Assembly (NCBI GenBank): GCA_022797295.1
Contig: JAAWKH010000014.1
Span: 1 to 41,060, forward strand
Reading direction: 5' to 3'
Source: Peptococcaceae bacterium
GTDB taxonomy: Bacteria > Bacillota > Dehalobacteriia > UBA4068 > UBA4997
DNA length: 41,060 bases
A model generated the notes under the pieces. That model was not told where the DNA came from. It was given only the letters and a program-made list of their open reading frames with translations, and did not search any database. Shown here piece by piece: positions 7,823 to 14,758 of this stretch (within the stretch, counting starts at the first letter, position 1; the number at the start of each line of letters is the position of its first letter). A program made the translations under genes and the position numbers.

Positions 7823-7861
7823 ATTGCTAAGATTTTGCTTAAATTTTAAGGAGTGAATTTG

Positions 7862-8440
7862 ATGTTCCATTTTTTTGCTTATATCAGCCGGCTACACCTG
7901 ATTAAACGCTGGGGCCTGATGCGCAGCACACGGGAGGAGAACACCCAGGAACACAGCTGGCAGGTGGCGGTGGTGGCCCACGCCCTGGCGGTGATTAGCA
8001 ACCGGCTTTTTGGCGGCCAGCTGGATGAAGGCCGCGTGGCCGTGCTGGCCCTTTACCACGATGTGAGCGAAACCGTCACCGGTGATTTGCCCACCCCTGT
8101 GAAGTACGCCAACAGCGAGATTGAGCGAGTTTTTCACGCCCTGGAGGACGCCGCAGTGGAGGAATTGGCCGGCAAGCTACCAGCGGAACTGCAACCGCAC
8201 TTTCGGCCGGTGCTGCTGCCCCAGCCCGGCCCTGAGGAGGAACTGGTGCATATTGCGGACAAGCTTTGCGCCTATCTGAAATGCGCCGAGGAATTGCAAA
8301 GCGGCAACCAGGAATTTGAGGTTGCCTTTGCCGCCGCCGCGGCCAAAATGGAAAAATACGCCGCCCGGCCAGAGGTGGCGTATTTTATGGAGCATTTTGT
8401 GCCCTCGTTTTCCTTAACGTTGGATGAATTGAAAAAGTAG
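7862..8440 (+). CDS. yfbR: HD-domain 5'-deoxynucleotidase (YfbR family)
   Basis: A 192-aa HD-superfamily phosphohydrolase. E. coli YfbR removes phosphate from deoxyribonucleoside 5'-monophosphates and keeps nucleotide pools balanced. The family signature is present: the N-terminal LIKRWGLMRSTREEN segment, the metal ligands in TQEHSW (His31) and LYHDVSE (His66-Asp67), TGDLPTPVKY (73-82) for the substrate site, and a later Asp in HIADKL. Length is close to the 199 aa of the E. coli enzyme. An AAGGAG site lies 8-9 nt before the ATG at 7862. It is a single-gene unit that converges on toxN, with only 9 nt between the stops. Confidence 0.9.
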   Translation: MFHFFAYISRLHLIKRWGLMRSTREENTQEHSWQVAVVAHALAVISNRLFGGQLDEGRVAVLALYHDVSETVTGDLPTPVKYANSEIERVFHALEDAAVEELAGKLPAELQPHFRPVLLPQPGPEEELVHIADKLCAYLKCAEELQSGNQEFEVAFAAAAAKMEKYAARPEVAYFMEHFVPSFSLTLDELKK

Positions 8441-8449
8441 CGCTAATAC

Positions 8450-8980
8450 TTAGCTATTGGTAATATTGCCGATGTCCTTTCGTCTCTGATAAACGCTGCA
8501 AAGCTCCTCCAACAAAGAAAAGTTACAGCAGCGAGCCAACAAATTGCCATAATCTTTGCCGGAAACAATCGCCTGATAAAGCTTGTTTGCCTTTCGCAAA
8601 ATGACCTCCCGGTGTGAATTACACCAGGAAAGCTGATTAGCCAACAGGTTTTTATAGGCAATTTCCGCCGGTGAATCGGTTTCAACAATTTTGAGTTCAA
8701 TTTTTTGCAATTCGGCCGCGGCAACCGGCAGCATATTATTAAAATTAAGCGCGCCCCACTGCCCACCATTGATTTTTAAAAAATCCAACCGATTTTTCAT
8801 ATGCAAATGCTTCGGCTTAGGCGAGGTCAGCGGCGCATAATAATTGAAGCCGTTAAGCTCAAAAACAACGCCCACAAAAGGCCGTGTCGATTTATCCGCC
8901 CTTGTGTATGGAACAGCTGGCTCCTGAGCCCGCAAAAAATCGCAGTAAACGCTGCTTACCTTATAAAATGAAAAACGCAT
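8450..8980 (-). CDS. toxN: ToxN/AbiQ-family type III toxin endoribonuclease
   Basis: A 176-aa protein of the ToxN/AbiQ family. These toxins cut RNA sequence-specifically; they are held inactive by the repeats of a small RNA antitoxin and can abort phage infection. Family hallmarks: an N-terminal short motif with RPFVGVVFELNG (33-44), the active-site stretch APLTSPKPKH (49-58) with the Ser and Lys used by the family, FLKINGG and INL-type NFNNMLPV (79-86), and the C-terminal CNFSLLEE (152-159) also present in Pectobacterium ToxN. It starts at ATG 8980 behind AAGGAAG. Upstream are a rho-independent terminator and four 36-nt repeats, the exact plan of toxI-toxN. The frame looks intact, and base composition is lower in GC than its neighbours, suggesting transfer. 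Confidence 0.95.
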   Translation of the reverse strand: MRFSFYKVSSVYCDFLRAQEPAVPYTRADKSTRPFVGVVFELNGFNYYAPLTSPKPKHLHMKNRLDFLKINGGQWGALNFNNMLPVAAAELQKIELKIVETDSPAEIAYKNLLANQLSWCNSHREVILRKANKLYQAIVSGKDYGNLLARCCNFSLLEELCSVYQRRKDIGNITNS

Positions 8981-8997
8981 AAAAACTTCCTTATTAC

Positions 8998-9028
8998 AAA
9001 AAGGGCCAAGGCTTACGCCCTAGCCCTT
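8998..9028 (-). terminator. Terminator between toxI and toxN
   Basis: On the minus strand a 12-bp stem (9028-9017 with 9012-9001, including G-U pairs) closes a four-base loop and is followed by five T residues. Such a terminator between antitoxin RNA and toxin gene is standard in type III systems and keeps the RNA in excess, with partial read-through into toxN. Confidence 0.9.
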
Positions 9029-9036
9029 AGCTTTTT

Positions 9037-9180
9037 TAACTCCCACTTAAACGGTAGGGTTCACCGCTTTTTTAGCCCCCACTTAAACGGTAGGGTTCAC
9101 CGCTTTTTTAGCCCCCACTTAAACGGTAGGGTTCACCGCTTTTTTAACTCCCACTTAAACGGTAGGGTTCACCGCTTTTT
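9037..9180 (-). repeat. Four tandem 36-nt toxI repeats
   Basis: Units lie at 9180-9145, 9144-9109, 9108-9073 and 9072-9037, with a partial AAAAAGC after the last. The period is exactly 36. First and last units end GGGAGTTA and the two middle units end GGGGGCTA; the rest is identical. Confidence 0.95.
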
Positions 9181-9203
9181 GAGTGCAATCACTCTTTAAT
9201 ATT

Positions 9204-9232
9204 ATTATACACGTTTGCTAAAATTATGTCAA
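9204..9232 (-). promoter_or_regulatory. Consensus promoter of toxI-toxN
   Basis: On the minus strand, TTGACA (9232-9227), 17-nt spacer and TATAAT (9209-9204): a perfect match. It starts only 10 nt after the stop codon of the upstream toxin-like gene. Confidence 0.9.
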
Positions 9233-9241
9233 CAGTTTTTA

Positions 9242-9709
9242 TCAGGCCGCCTGCACGTCCAGCTCGTCCAAAAAAGCCAGCAACAGGTCAATATCCGTGG
9301 CGTAGATTGGGCGGCGGCCCTGGCTGTAATTATCCAAATATGTTTGCGCTTGCATAATAATTTGCTTTTCATTTTTTTTCAAAATCTGCTCGGCCCGCAA
9401 CATAGCCGGGTTATCATCAATATGATATTTTTGCAGATACTGCTTGCGAATGGGAAACATTTTGCTAAAATGCAAGCCGTGGCGGTGCTTGGGCCGGGTG
9501 GTGTGGCGCGGCGGCAGGGCAAAGTAATTGCTTTTTTGCTCGGCCGGCGGTATGTTGGAGCGAAAAGGCACGGCAAAATCCACCTTGCGCCCCTTATATT
9601 TCAAGCGCAACATCAGCAAACAAGGACGGCCGCTTTTGTTCAACAACATTTCCGAATCCAAACTGCAAAGCTCGTCCGCCATTTTTTTTTCAACTGAGAT
9701 AATCCGCAT
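9242..9709 (-). CDS. Probable second type III toxin (ToxN/TenpN-like fold)
   Basis: A 155-aa protein that is not a ToxN copy but shows the pattern I associate with the TenpN branch of the type III toxins: a strand DFAVPFRSNI (44-53), then NYFALPPRHT (61-70), HGLHFSKMFPI (77-87) and helix ILKKNEKQIIMQAQTYLDNY (109-128). It starts at ATG 9709 behind GGGAGG. Upstream, on the same strand, lie two perfect hairpins, a strong terminator, a structured ~175-nt RNA and a perfect consensus promoter, the plan of a type III toxin-antitoxin operon. Unlike toxI, the RNA has no obvious tandem repeats. The family call is from recalled motifs, not a search. A stand-alone gene with an attenuated leader is the alternative. 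Confidence 0.6.
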   Translation of the reverse strand: MRIISVEKKMADELCSLDSEMLLNKSGRPCLLMLRLKYKGRKVDFAVPFRSNIPPAEQKSNYFALPPRHTTRPKHRHGLHFSKMFPIRKQYLQKYHIDDNPAMLRAEQILKKNEKQIIMQAQTYLDNYSQGRRPIYATDIDLLLAFLDELDVQAA

Positions 9710-9730
9710 AGCGCACCTCCCGGATAAGTT

Positions 9731-9796
9731 TCCATTTGCCTGGCGGCAAATGGATTTGTTCGACTACAACTCTGTCTGCGCCCAGCTTTGCTGGGC
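9731..9796 (-). other. Two perfect hairpins in the leader of the toxin-like gene
   Basis: A 10-bp perfect stem (9754-9745 with 9740-9731, four-base loop) lies about 15 nt before the ribosome binding site. A 7-bp perfect stem (9796-9790 with 9786-9780, three-base loop) lies upstream of it. Neither has a T-run on the minus strand. They could modulate translation or mRNA processing. Confidence 0.7.
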
Positions 9797-9818
9797 TTGC
9801 CAATCGTTGAGTCTACAC

Positions 9819-9856
9819 AAAAAAGAAGTCCCTCCAAGGTGTAGCACCAGGAGGGA
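9819..9856 (-). terminator. Terminator ending the RNA upstream of the toxin-like gene
   Basis: On the minus strand a 7-bp GC-rich stem (9856-9850 with 9835-9829), with an inner GGTG/CACC helix, is followed by CTTCTTTTTT. Confidence 0.88.
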
Positions 9857-9993
9857 AACATACAAGTGAGCGATATTCTACATTTTTACTACCCCGTCGT
9901 TCGCGGAGGTAAAACATTATATACACTTATAAGGTGTATGGCACTAGTATGTGCAGTCGCTTAAATGTTTATTCCTGCATTCCCCGTACCACT
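9819..9993 (-). ncRNA. Structured ~175-nt RNA, candidate type III antitoxin or leader
   Basis: The span lies between a perfect promoter and a strong terminator and has no coding frame. It folds by eye into a TGCAG/CTGCA stem, an ATACAC/GTGTAT stem with a seven-base loop, and a longer hairpin with TTTTAC/GTAAAA and CTCCG/CGGGG helices. The segment CATTTAAGCG recalls the TTTAAGTG core of toxI units, but I see no tandem repeat. It is most easily read as the antitoxin RNA of the toxin-like gene downstream. A cis-regulatory attenuator is the other possibility. Confidence 0.55.
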
Positions 9994-9999
9994 ATAATT

Positions 10000-10028
10000 A
10001 TTATACTCAAAAAGGTGCTGAATGTCAA
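10000..10028 (-). promoter_or_regulatory. Consensus promoter of the structured RNA/toxin-like unit
   Basis: On the minus strand, TTGACA (10028-10023), 17-nt spacer and TATAAT (10005-10000). A perfect 12-bp palindrome TTAAGCGCTTAA (10034-10045) sits just upstream of the -35 box and could be an operator. Confidence 0.88.
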
Positions 10029-10093
10029 GTGTTTTAAGCGCTTAATAACAAATATTTTTCAAAAAAATTTTGCTCAGTTTTTTAAGCGTCCTT

Positions 10094-10690
10094 TCAAGCC
10101 TGCGGCTGAGGCTGCGGCAACAAATTAGCCTTGCCGTTTTCATCCAAACGCAACTGCAAACCCATAGCCGCGGCAAAAAAATCCTCCGGCAGATAAAGCT
10201 CCTGCTGATAAATGCGCCCGGCTGAGCTAAGGTTCAAAGGCTGGCCGCCGCACCAAACGCCCAGGCTGCCAATCTGCCCGGCCTCTGCCGGGCCGGTGCC
10301 AAACCAACAAACGCCCACACAAGCGCCACTCGTCTGCGCGTCCGTTTTTAGCAGCAGCAAGCTGCCGCCCCAAAGCGGCCCGGCCACATCATCGCCAACC
10401 TCCGCTTCCGCGGCGGCCTCAATTTCACAGCTTTGGCACTGCCAACCATTATTTTCCGCCACCGTTCGCACCGGCAGCAACACCTGGCCGTCGTCGCTGA
10501 TGATGGCGGCTTGGGCAAGCTGCTGCCCATCCTGATAAATCGGCAACAAAAAGGAAAGGTCCTGATTTTGCCGCTGTCCCAACCAATGATTAAACCCCAG
10601 CACCAAGGCCGCCAGGCAGGCCAGCGTAACCAAACGGCCCAGCCAACGTTTGCCGCCGGCCCGCCCTGGAGATAATGAATTTAAACTCAT
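10094..10690 (-). CDS. Membrane-anchored protein with copper-amine-oxidase-N-like segment
   Basis: A 198-aa protein with a basic N-terminus and one membrane segment (about 18-36), so most of it should lie outside the cell. The segment QVLLPVRTVAENNGWQ (about 69-84) resembles the 'stalk' repeat called the copper amine oxidase N-terminal domain in Firmicutes surface proteins; a second weaker copy may lie near the LYLPEDFFAAAMGLQL segment. No enzymatic motif is visible. AAAGGAG precedes the ATG at 10690. It is divergent from the GerMN lipoprotein gene, and both are envelope proteins. The function is unknown. Confidence 0.75.
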   Translation of the reverse strand: MSLNSLSPGRAGGKRWLGRLVTLACLAALVLGFNHWLGQRQNQDLSFLLPIYQDGQQLAQAAIISDDGQVLLPVRTVAENNGWQCQSCEIEAAAEAEVGDDVAGPLWGGSLLLLKTDAQTSGACVGVCWFGTGPAEAGQIGSLGVWCGGQPLNLSSAGRIYQQELYLPEDFFAAAMGLQLRLDENGKANLLPQPQPQA

Positions 10691-10734
10691 TTTAAGACTC
10701 CTTTCAGATTAAGCTAAACTGTTTTGGGTTTGGC

Positions 10735-10763
10735 TTGCTTAAATTAAATATGTATGCTATAAT
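10735..10763 (+). promoter_or_regulatory. Promoter of the GerMN lipoprotein-proC-degV unit
   Basis: TTGCTT (10735-10740), 17-nt spacer and TATAAT (10758-10763) with extended -10 TGC, about 24 nt ahead of the lipoprotein ATG. Confidence 0.72.
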
Positions 10764-10786
10764 ATATTAGCTGGGAGGATAAGAAT

Positions 10787-11770
10787 ATGAAGATTTACCA
10801 AAATAAATTGCTTTTGGCGCTGGCTTTGCTTTTGCTAATTTTCGGCTTAACTGCCTGCCAAAACAAGCCCCAACAGGAACCCGGACGCAGTGAGCTGACG
10901 ACGGATTTGCTCTCAAAGCAGCCGCAAACCTCCGTCACGGCTTTTTTCAAAGCGCCTGATTGCCCAGTGCTGGTGCCGCTGGTGTTTGGAATTAATTCCA
11001 GCCGCGACACAATTTGGGTGGCGTTGGAAAAATTGCTGGCCGGCCCGCCAGACGCCTTTGTGGAGGCGGTTATTCCCGCCGGTATCAAAATGAAAGATTT
11101 GTATTTTGCTGACGGCACGGTGCACATCAAGCTGACCGGCGACGTGCCGCTGCAAGTTGAGCAGGTTAATTTGCAGGCCTTTTGGAGCACTGTCAATATG
11201 GAACTTTTGGAGCAGGACAACACCACGGCCGCCCTGCTGCTTTACTACAATGACCAACCACTGCTAAACGAACCATATACCGCAGCGGCAGTCAACGATT
11301 TTGGCGGCGGCCAAGCCGGCGCTTACGTTTACTTTGCCGACCCGCAGGCAATGTATCTGGTGCCGGTGTGCTTGCCGGTAAACCGGGCCGATTTTGAGCA
11401 GGAGGCGGATTTCTTCACCGCTCTGCTGCAAGCCTGGGCCAGCCCGCCGCCAGCGGAAAGCGGTGTATACTCAACGCTGGCCACGGTGGAGGGGTTGGAG
11501 CTGCTCTCTGTCAGCTGGCAGGCCGACGGCCAAAGCGCCGGCCTGTTGACGCTGGATTTCAGCAACGCCCTGGCTGGTATTGCCAGCAGCGCCCAGGAAA
11601 ACCTGCTGCTGGATAGCCTGCTGGCCACTTTGGCTCCTTATCGCCAAGTGCAAGAAGTGCAGCTTTTAGCAGGCGGCCAACCGTTGGATTTTCTGCCTAG
11701 CGGTCTGGAAATTGACCAGCCTTTGCCGGTGAAACACTCGTTGGACGCCTTTAACCGCGTTGGACAATAA
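10787..11770 (+). CDS. GerMN-domain lipoprotein
   Basis: A 327-aa protein with a lipoprotein signal peptide: long Leu-rich core and lipobox LTAC with Cys at 24. Two GerMN (spore germination protein M type) domains can be made out. The first runs about 45-170 (FFKAPDCPVLVPLVFGIN ... GIKMKDLYFADGTVHIKLTG). The second runs about 185-310 (YVYFADPQAMYLVPVCLPV ... LLTLDFSNAL). These domains occur in lipoproteins at the cell envelope in Firmicutes, in spore formers as GerM and also elsewhere. GGGAGG lies 8 nt before the ATG. It is followed by proC after 21 nt. Its presence hints at, but does not prove, sporulation. Confidence 0.85.
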   Translation: MKIYQNKLLLALALLLLIFGLTACQNKPQQEPGRSELTTDLLSKQPQTSVTAFFKAPDCPVLVPLVFGINSSRDTIWVALEKLLAGPPDAFVEAVIPAGIKMKDLYFADGTVHIKLTGDVPLQVEQVNLQAFWSTVNMELLEQDNTTAALLLYYNDQPLLNEPYTAAAVNDFGGGQAGAYVYFADPQAMYLVPVCLPVNRADFEQEADFFTALLQAWASPPPAESGVYSTLATVEGLELLSVSWQADGQSAGLLTLDFSNALAGIASSAQENLLLDSLLATLAPYRQVQEVQLLAGGQPLDFLPSGLEIDQPLPVKHSLDAFNRVGQ

Positions 11771-11791
11771 ATTTTTTTAAGGAGTAAAAAA

Positions 11792-12619
11792 ATGCAAGAT
11801 AACAACTCTCAAACTCTGTTTTTCCTGGGCAGCGGCAACATGGCCTCTGCCATTGGCCGCGGGCTGGTTGCCCAAAACTCCTCTCTGAACCTGGGCTTTT
11901 ATGACCAAGCCTGGGCCAAGGCTCTGGCTATGACGGTGGAACTGCCAGGCACAAAATCAACCCGCTCCCTGCCGGATGCGGTGGCTTTTGCGGATGTGCT
12001 GCTGTTGGCGGTTAAGCCGCAAGATATGCCGGCGCTGGTGGATGAACTGGCTCCGCTGTTACGCCCCGGCCAGCTGGTGCTGACCATTGCCGCCGGCCTG
12101 CCGCTGGCTTGGTATCAGGCCCGGCTGCCGCAAGGCACGCCTTTGGTGCGGGCGATGCCCAACACTTCCGCCGCCGTGGGCGAGGCAATAACCGGACTGA
12201 TGGCCGGCGAATTTGCCACAGACGCACACAAAACTCTGGCGGAGCAGGTTTTTGCCGCCGTGGGCAGCTTCATCTGGCTGGCAGAGGAAGAAATACACGC
12301 GCTGACAGCCATCTCCGGCAGCGGCCCGGCTTATTACTATTATTTCACCGAGGCTTTGGCGGCAGCCGGCGAGGCATTGGGCCTTTCCCCGCAAACGGCG
12401 GCGGCCCTGGCCCGGCAAACGGCCATAGGTGCAGGCCGGCTGTTGCAGGTGCAGGCAGATAGCAGCCCAACCCAACTGCGCGAACAGGTGACTTCCAAGG
12501 GCGGCACCACGGCGGCTGCTTTGAGCGTTTTTGCGGAAAACGAGGCCCTGCCCCAGCTGGTGCAGCAGGCCTGCCGGGCTTGCGCTGAACGCAGCCGGGA
12601 AATGGCAGACGAAAATTAA
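11792..12619 (+). CDS. proC: Pyrroline-5-carboxylate reductase
   Basis: ProC reduces 1-pyrroline-5-carboxylate to proline with NAD(P)H, the last step of proline synthesis, in the cytosol. The 275-aa length is normal. The N-terminal dinucleotide-binding loop is FLGSGNMASAIGRGL (about 11-25), and AVKPQDM follows in the Rossmann domain. The C-terminal dimerisation domain has the family signature from ISGSGPAYYYYF through TSKGGTTAAAL. AAGGAG precedes the ATG. No other proline gene is adjacent; the gene sits between an envelope lipoprotein and a DegV protein. Confidence 0.96.
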   Translation: MQDNNSQTLFFLGSGNMASAIGRGLVAQNSSLNLGFYDQAWAKALAMTVELPGTKSTRSLPDAVAFADVLLLAVKPQDMPALVDELAPLLRPGQLVLTIAAGLPLAWYQARLPQGTPLVRAMPNTSAAVGEAITGLMAGEFATDAHKTLAEQVFAAVGSFIWLAEEEIHALTAISGSGPAYYYYFTEALAAAGEALGLSPQTAAALARQTAIGAGRLLQVQADSSPTQLREQVTSKGGTTAAALSVFAENEALPQLVQQACRACAERSREMADEN

Positions 12620-12632
12620 TAAGGAGAAACGA

Positions 12633-13487
12633 ATGATAAAAATTATAGCTGATAGCGCCTGTGATTTACCGGCTGAGCTGGTGGCGGAATATGGCATTTT
12701 GATTATGCCGATGCACATTTGCTTTGGCGAGGACACCTACAACGACCAGGAAGAAATCAGCACCGCGCAATTTTACGAACGACTGGTGAGTGGCCGGGAG
12801 TTTCCGACCACTTCCTATCCCGCCATTGGCCGCTTTCAGCAAGCGGTGGACGCAGAATTGGCCGCCGGCAACCAAGTGCTGGTGATTACCATTGCCCGGC
12901 CGCTTTCCGGCTGCTATGACGCAGTGAAAGTGCTGCTGGCAGATTATCCGTTGGATCAAGTGGCGGTTTTTGACAGCCAAAGCGCCACCCTGGGCGAGGG
13001 CGCCATCGTGCTGGCCGCCGCCCGGCTGATTGCCGACGGTTGCAGCTGGCCGGAACTGCTGGCCAAAATGCCGCAGCTGATTGCCCGCAGCCGGGGCTTT
13101 GGCGCCATCAACAACCTGACATATCTGGCCAAGGGCGGGCGCATCAGCGGCGCAGCGGCCACCGTGGCCACGGCCTTGCGGATTAAACCGGTAATCAACA
13201 TCTGCCCAGACGGCTCGTTGGAAGTGGCCCAAAAGCTGCACGGTATGGCCAAAGCCATCAACTGGCTAACCGAACGCTTGCAACAGGACGGCCAGGATTT
13301 CCGCCGCACCACCCTCTTTGTCAGCTATATCATTCAGGAGGAAAGCGCGGCCAAGCTGTTGGAGCAGTTGCGGGCGCAAATGCAGCTGGGCGAAGTTATC
13401 TTCTCACAAATCGGCCCCACCGTGGGCACGCATTTGGGGCCAGGCTGCGTGGCTCTGTTTTATCTAACGCCGCCGGCGGAAGAATAA
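12633..13487 (+). CDS. DegV-family fatty-acid-binding protein
   Basis: A 284-aa DegV/FakB-type protein. Members bind a fatty acid in a deep pocket, and FakB proteins present it to the kinase FakA for entry into phospholipids. The start MIKIIADSACDLPAEL, the central TTSYPAIGRFQQ, ITIARPLSGCYDAV and NNLTYLAKGGRISGAAA stretches are the standard landmarks. The ATG at 12633 is chosen because AAGGAG lies 7 nt before it; an open frame extends further upstream but overlaps proC. It is 13 nt behind proC. No fakA-like gene is in view. Confidence 0.93.
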   Translation: MIKIIADSACDLPAELVAEYGILIMPMHICFGEDTYNDQEEISTAQFYERLVSGREFPTTSYPAIGRFQQAVDAELAAGNQVLVITIARPLSGCYDAVKVLLADYPLDQVAVFDSQSATLGEGAIVLAAARLIADGCSWPELLAKMPQLIARSRGFGAINNLTYLAKGGRISGAAATVATALRIKPVINICPDGSLEVAQKLHGMAKAINWLTERLQQDGQDFRRTTLFVSYIIQEESAAKLLEQLRAQMQLGEVIFSQIGPTVGTHLGPGCVALFYLTPPAEE

Positions 13488-13555
13488 CCCCAAACCGACC
13501 GGCTAATAATAAATTATATAAGAAAAAAATACACAGAATAGGATAGCAACTAGGA

Positions 13556-14725
13556 ATGCAAGAGATTTATTTTGACAATGCAGCCACCACCCAGGTTTTG
13601 CCGGAAGTGGCTGATTTGGCCCTGCATATGATGCGGGAGGAATACGGCAACCCCTCCGCCCTTTACCAAAAGGGCTTGCGGGCGGAGCGGTGCGTCAAAC
13701 AGGCGCGCGAGCAAATTGCAGCCCAAATTGGCGCCAAACCGCAGGAAATCATCTTCACCTCCGGCGGAACCGAATCCAACAACATGGCGGTGCGCGGCGT
13801 TATGCACAACCGGGCCAAGCGCGGCCGGCATTTAATCATCTCCTCGGTGGAACACCAATCCGTTATGCAAACGGCCCGCGCCCTGCTGGAAGAGGATTTT
13901 GATTTTGACCTGTTGCCGGTGAACGGCCAGGGCGTTATCAACCTGGCCGCCGTGCCCAAAATGATTCGCCCAGACACTGTTTTGGTCAGCGTTATGCTGG
14001 TGAACAACGAGGTTGGCGCGCTGCAACCCATTGCCGAGCTGCGCCAGGCGATGAACTCTGTGCGGGCCAACCTGCTGCTGCACGTGGACGCGGTGCAGGG
14101 CTTTGGCAAAATGCCGCTTGACGTGCACCAGCTGGGCATTGATTTCCTTTCCGTCAGCGGCCACAAGCTGCACGCTCCCAAGGGCACTGGCTTTTTGTAT
14201 GTGCGCCAGGGGTTGCGCGTGCCGCCGCTTTTAACCGGCGGCGGGCAGGAGGGCGGCTGGCGCTCCGGCACGGAAAATGTGCCGGGCATTTGCGCCCTGG
14301 GGTTGGCCGCCCAACTGGCCGGCGAGCAAATGCAGGCCCGCCGGGAACAAATTGAAAAAGTGCGCCAAACCTTTTTGCAAGGTCTGCAAAACCTGGACGG
14401 CTGGGAAATCAACGGCCCCACAGCAGAGGCCGCCTATCTGCCCAACATCCTGAACATTTACTTCGCCGGCGTGAAAAGCGAAATTCTGCTGCACCTGCTG
14501 GAAACAGAAGGACTGCTGGTTGCCGCCGGTTCCGCCTGCGCCAACAACCACAAGGATTCCCTCAGCCATGTGCTGCGAGCTATGCAGCTGAGGCGCGCCC
14601 AAATTGAGGGTTCGCTCCGCTTTAGCTTCTCCCACCTAAACACAACGGAGGAGGCCGAGCGCGCCTCCCAAATCATTTGCCAACAAGTGCCGCCGCTTAG
14701 AGAAACCTTACATCTGGGACGTTGA
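13556..14725 (+). CDS. Cysteine desulfurase (NifS/IscS family), partner of ThiI
   Basis: A 389-aa PLP enzyme that removes sulfur from cysteine as an enzyme-bound persulfide. The PLP lysine is Lys204 in SVSGHKLHAPKG, with His100 (SVEHQSV) over the ring. The active-site Cys is 328 in GSACANN. Lying 33 nt ahead of thiI, it is the likely dedicated sulfur donor for tRNA 4-thiouridine, like the NifZ-ThiI pair of B. subtilis. The SufCB genes at 37 kb have no desulfurase beside them, so this enzyme might also serve them; that is inference. The ribosome binding site before ATG 13556 is weak. Confidence 0.94.
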   Translation: MQEIYFDNAATTQVLPEVADLALHMMREEYGNPSALYQKGLRAERCVKQAREQIAAQIGAKPQEIIFTSGGTESNNMAVRGVMHNRAKRGRHLIISSVEHQSVMQTARALLEEDFDFDLLPVNGQGVINLAAVPKMIRPDTVLVSVMLVNNEVGALQPIAELRQAMNSVRANLLLHVDAVQGFGKMPLDVHQLGIDFLSVSGHKLHAPKGTGFLYVRQGLRVPPLLTGGGQEGGWRSGTENVPGICALGLAAQLAGEQMQARREQIEKVRQTFLQGLQNLDGWEINGPTAEAAYLPNILNIYFAGVKSEILLHLLETEGLLVAAGSACANNHKDSLSHVLRAMQLRRAQIEGSLRFSFSHLNTTEEAERASQIICQQVPPLRETLHLGR

Positions 14726-14758
14726 TTTTGCAAAATATATATAAACGAGGTATGATTT

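Larger units (their letters stand above)
8998..9197 (-). ncRNA. toxI: ToxI-type antitoxin RNA precursor
   Basis: The RNA runs from a perfect consensus promoter to the terminator ahead of toxN. After a short leader hairpin (9194-9181) it holds four 36-nt units and a partial fifth. Each unit can form an H-type pseudoknot: CGGU pairs with ACCG, and CCC in the loop pairs with the downstream GGG. The unit keeps the order of the Pectobacterium ToxI repeat (GGUGA, CUACC, UUUAAGUG). In the known systems ToxN itself cuts the precursor into units and is trapped in a ring of toxin and RNA. Confidence 0.93.

Noticed and set aside
9029..9180. CRISPR-like array
   Set aside because: The 36-nt units abut with no unique spacers, have an internal pseudoknot pattern, and lie between a promoter, a terminator and toxN. 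This is a type III antitoxin.
9819..9993. A known riboswitch or 6S RNA
   Set aside because: I could not match it to a riboswitch core or to the long bulged rod of 6S RNA; the toxin-like gene downstream makes an antitoxin RNA more likely, though not proven.
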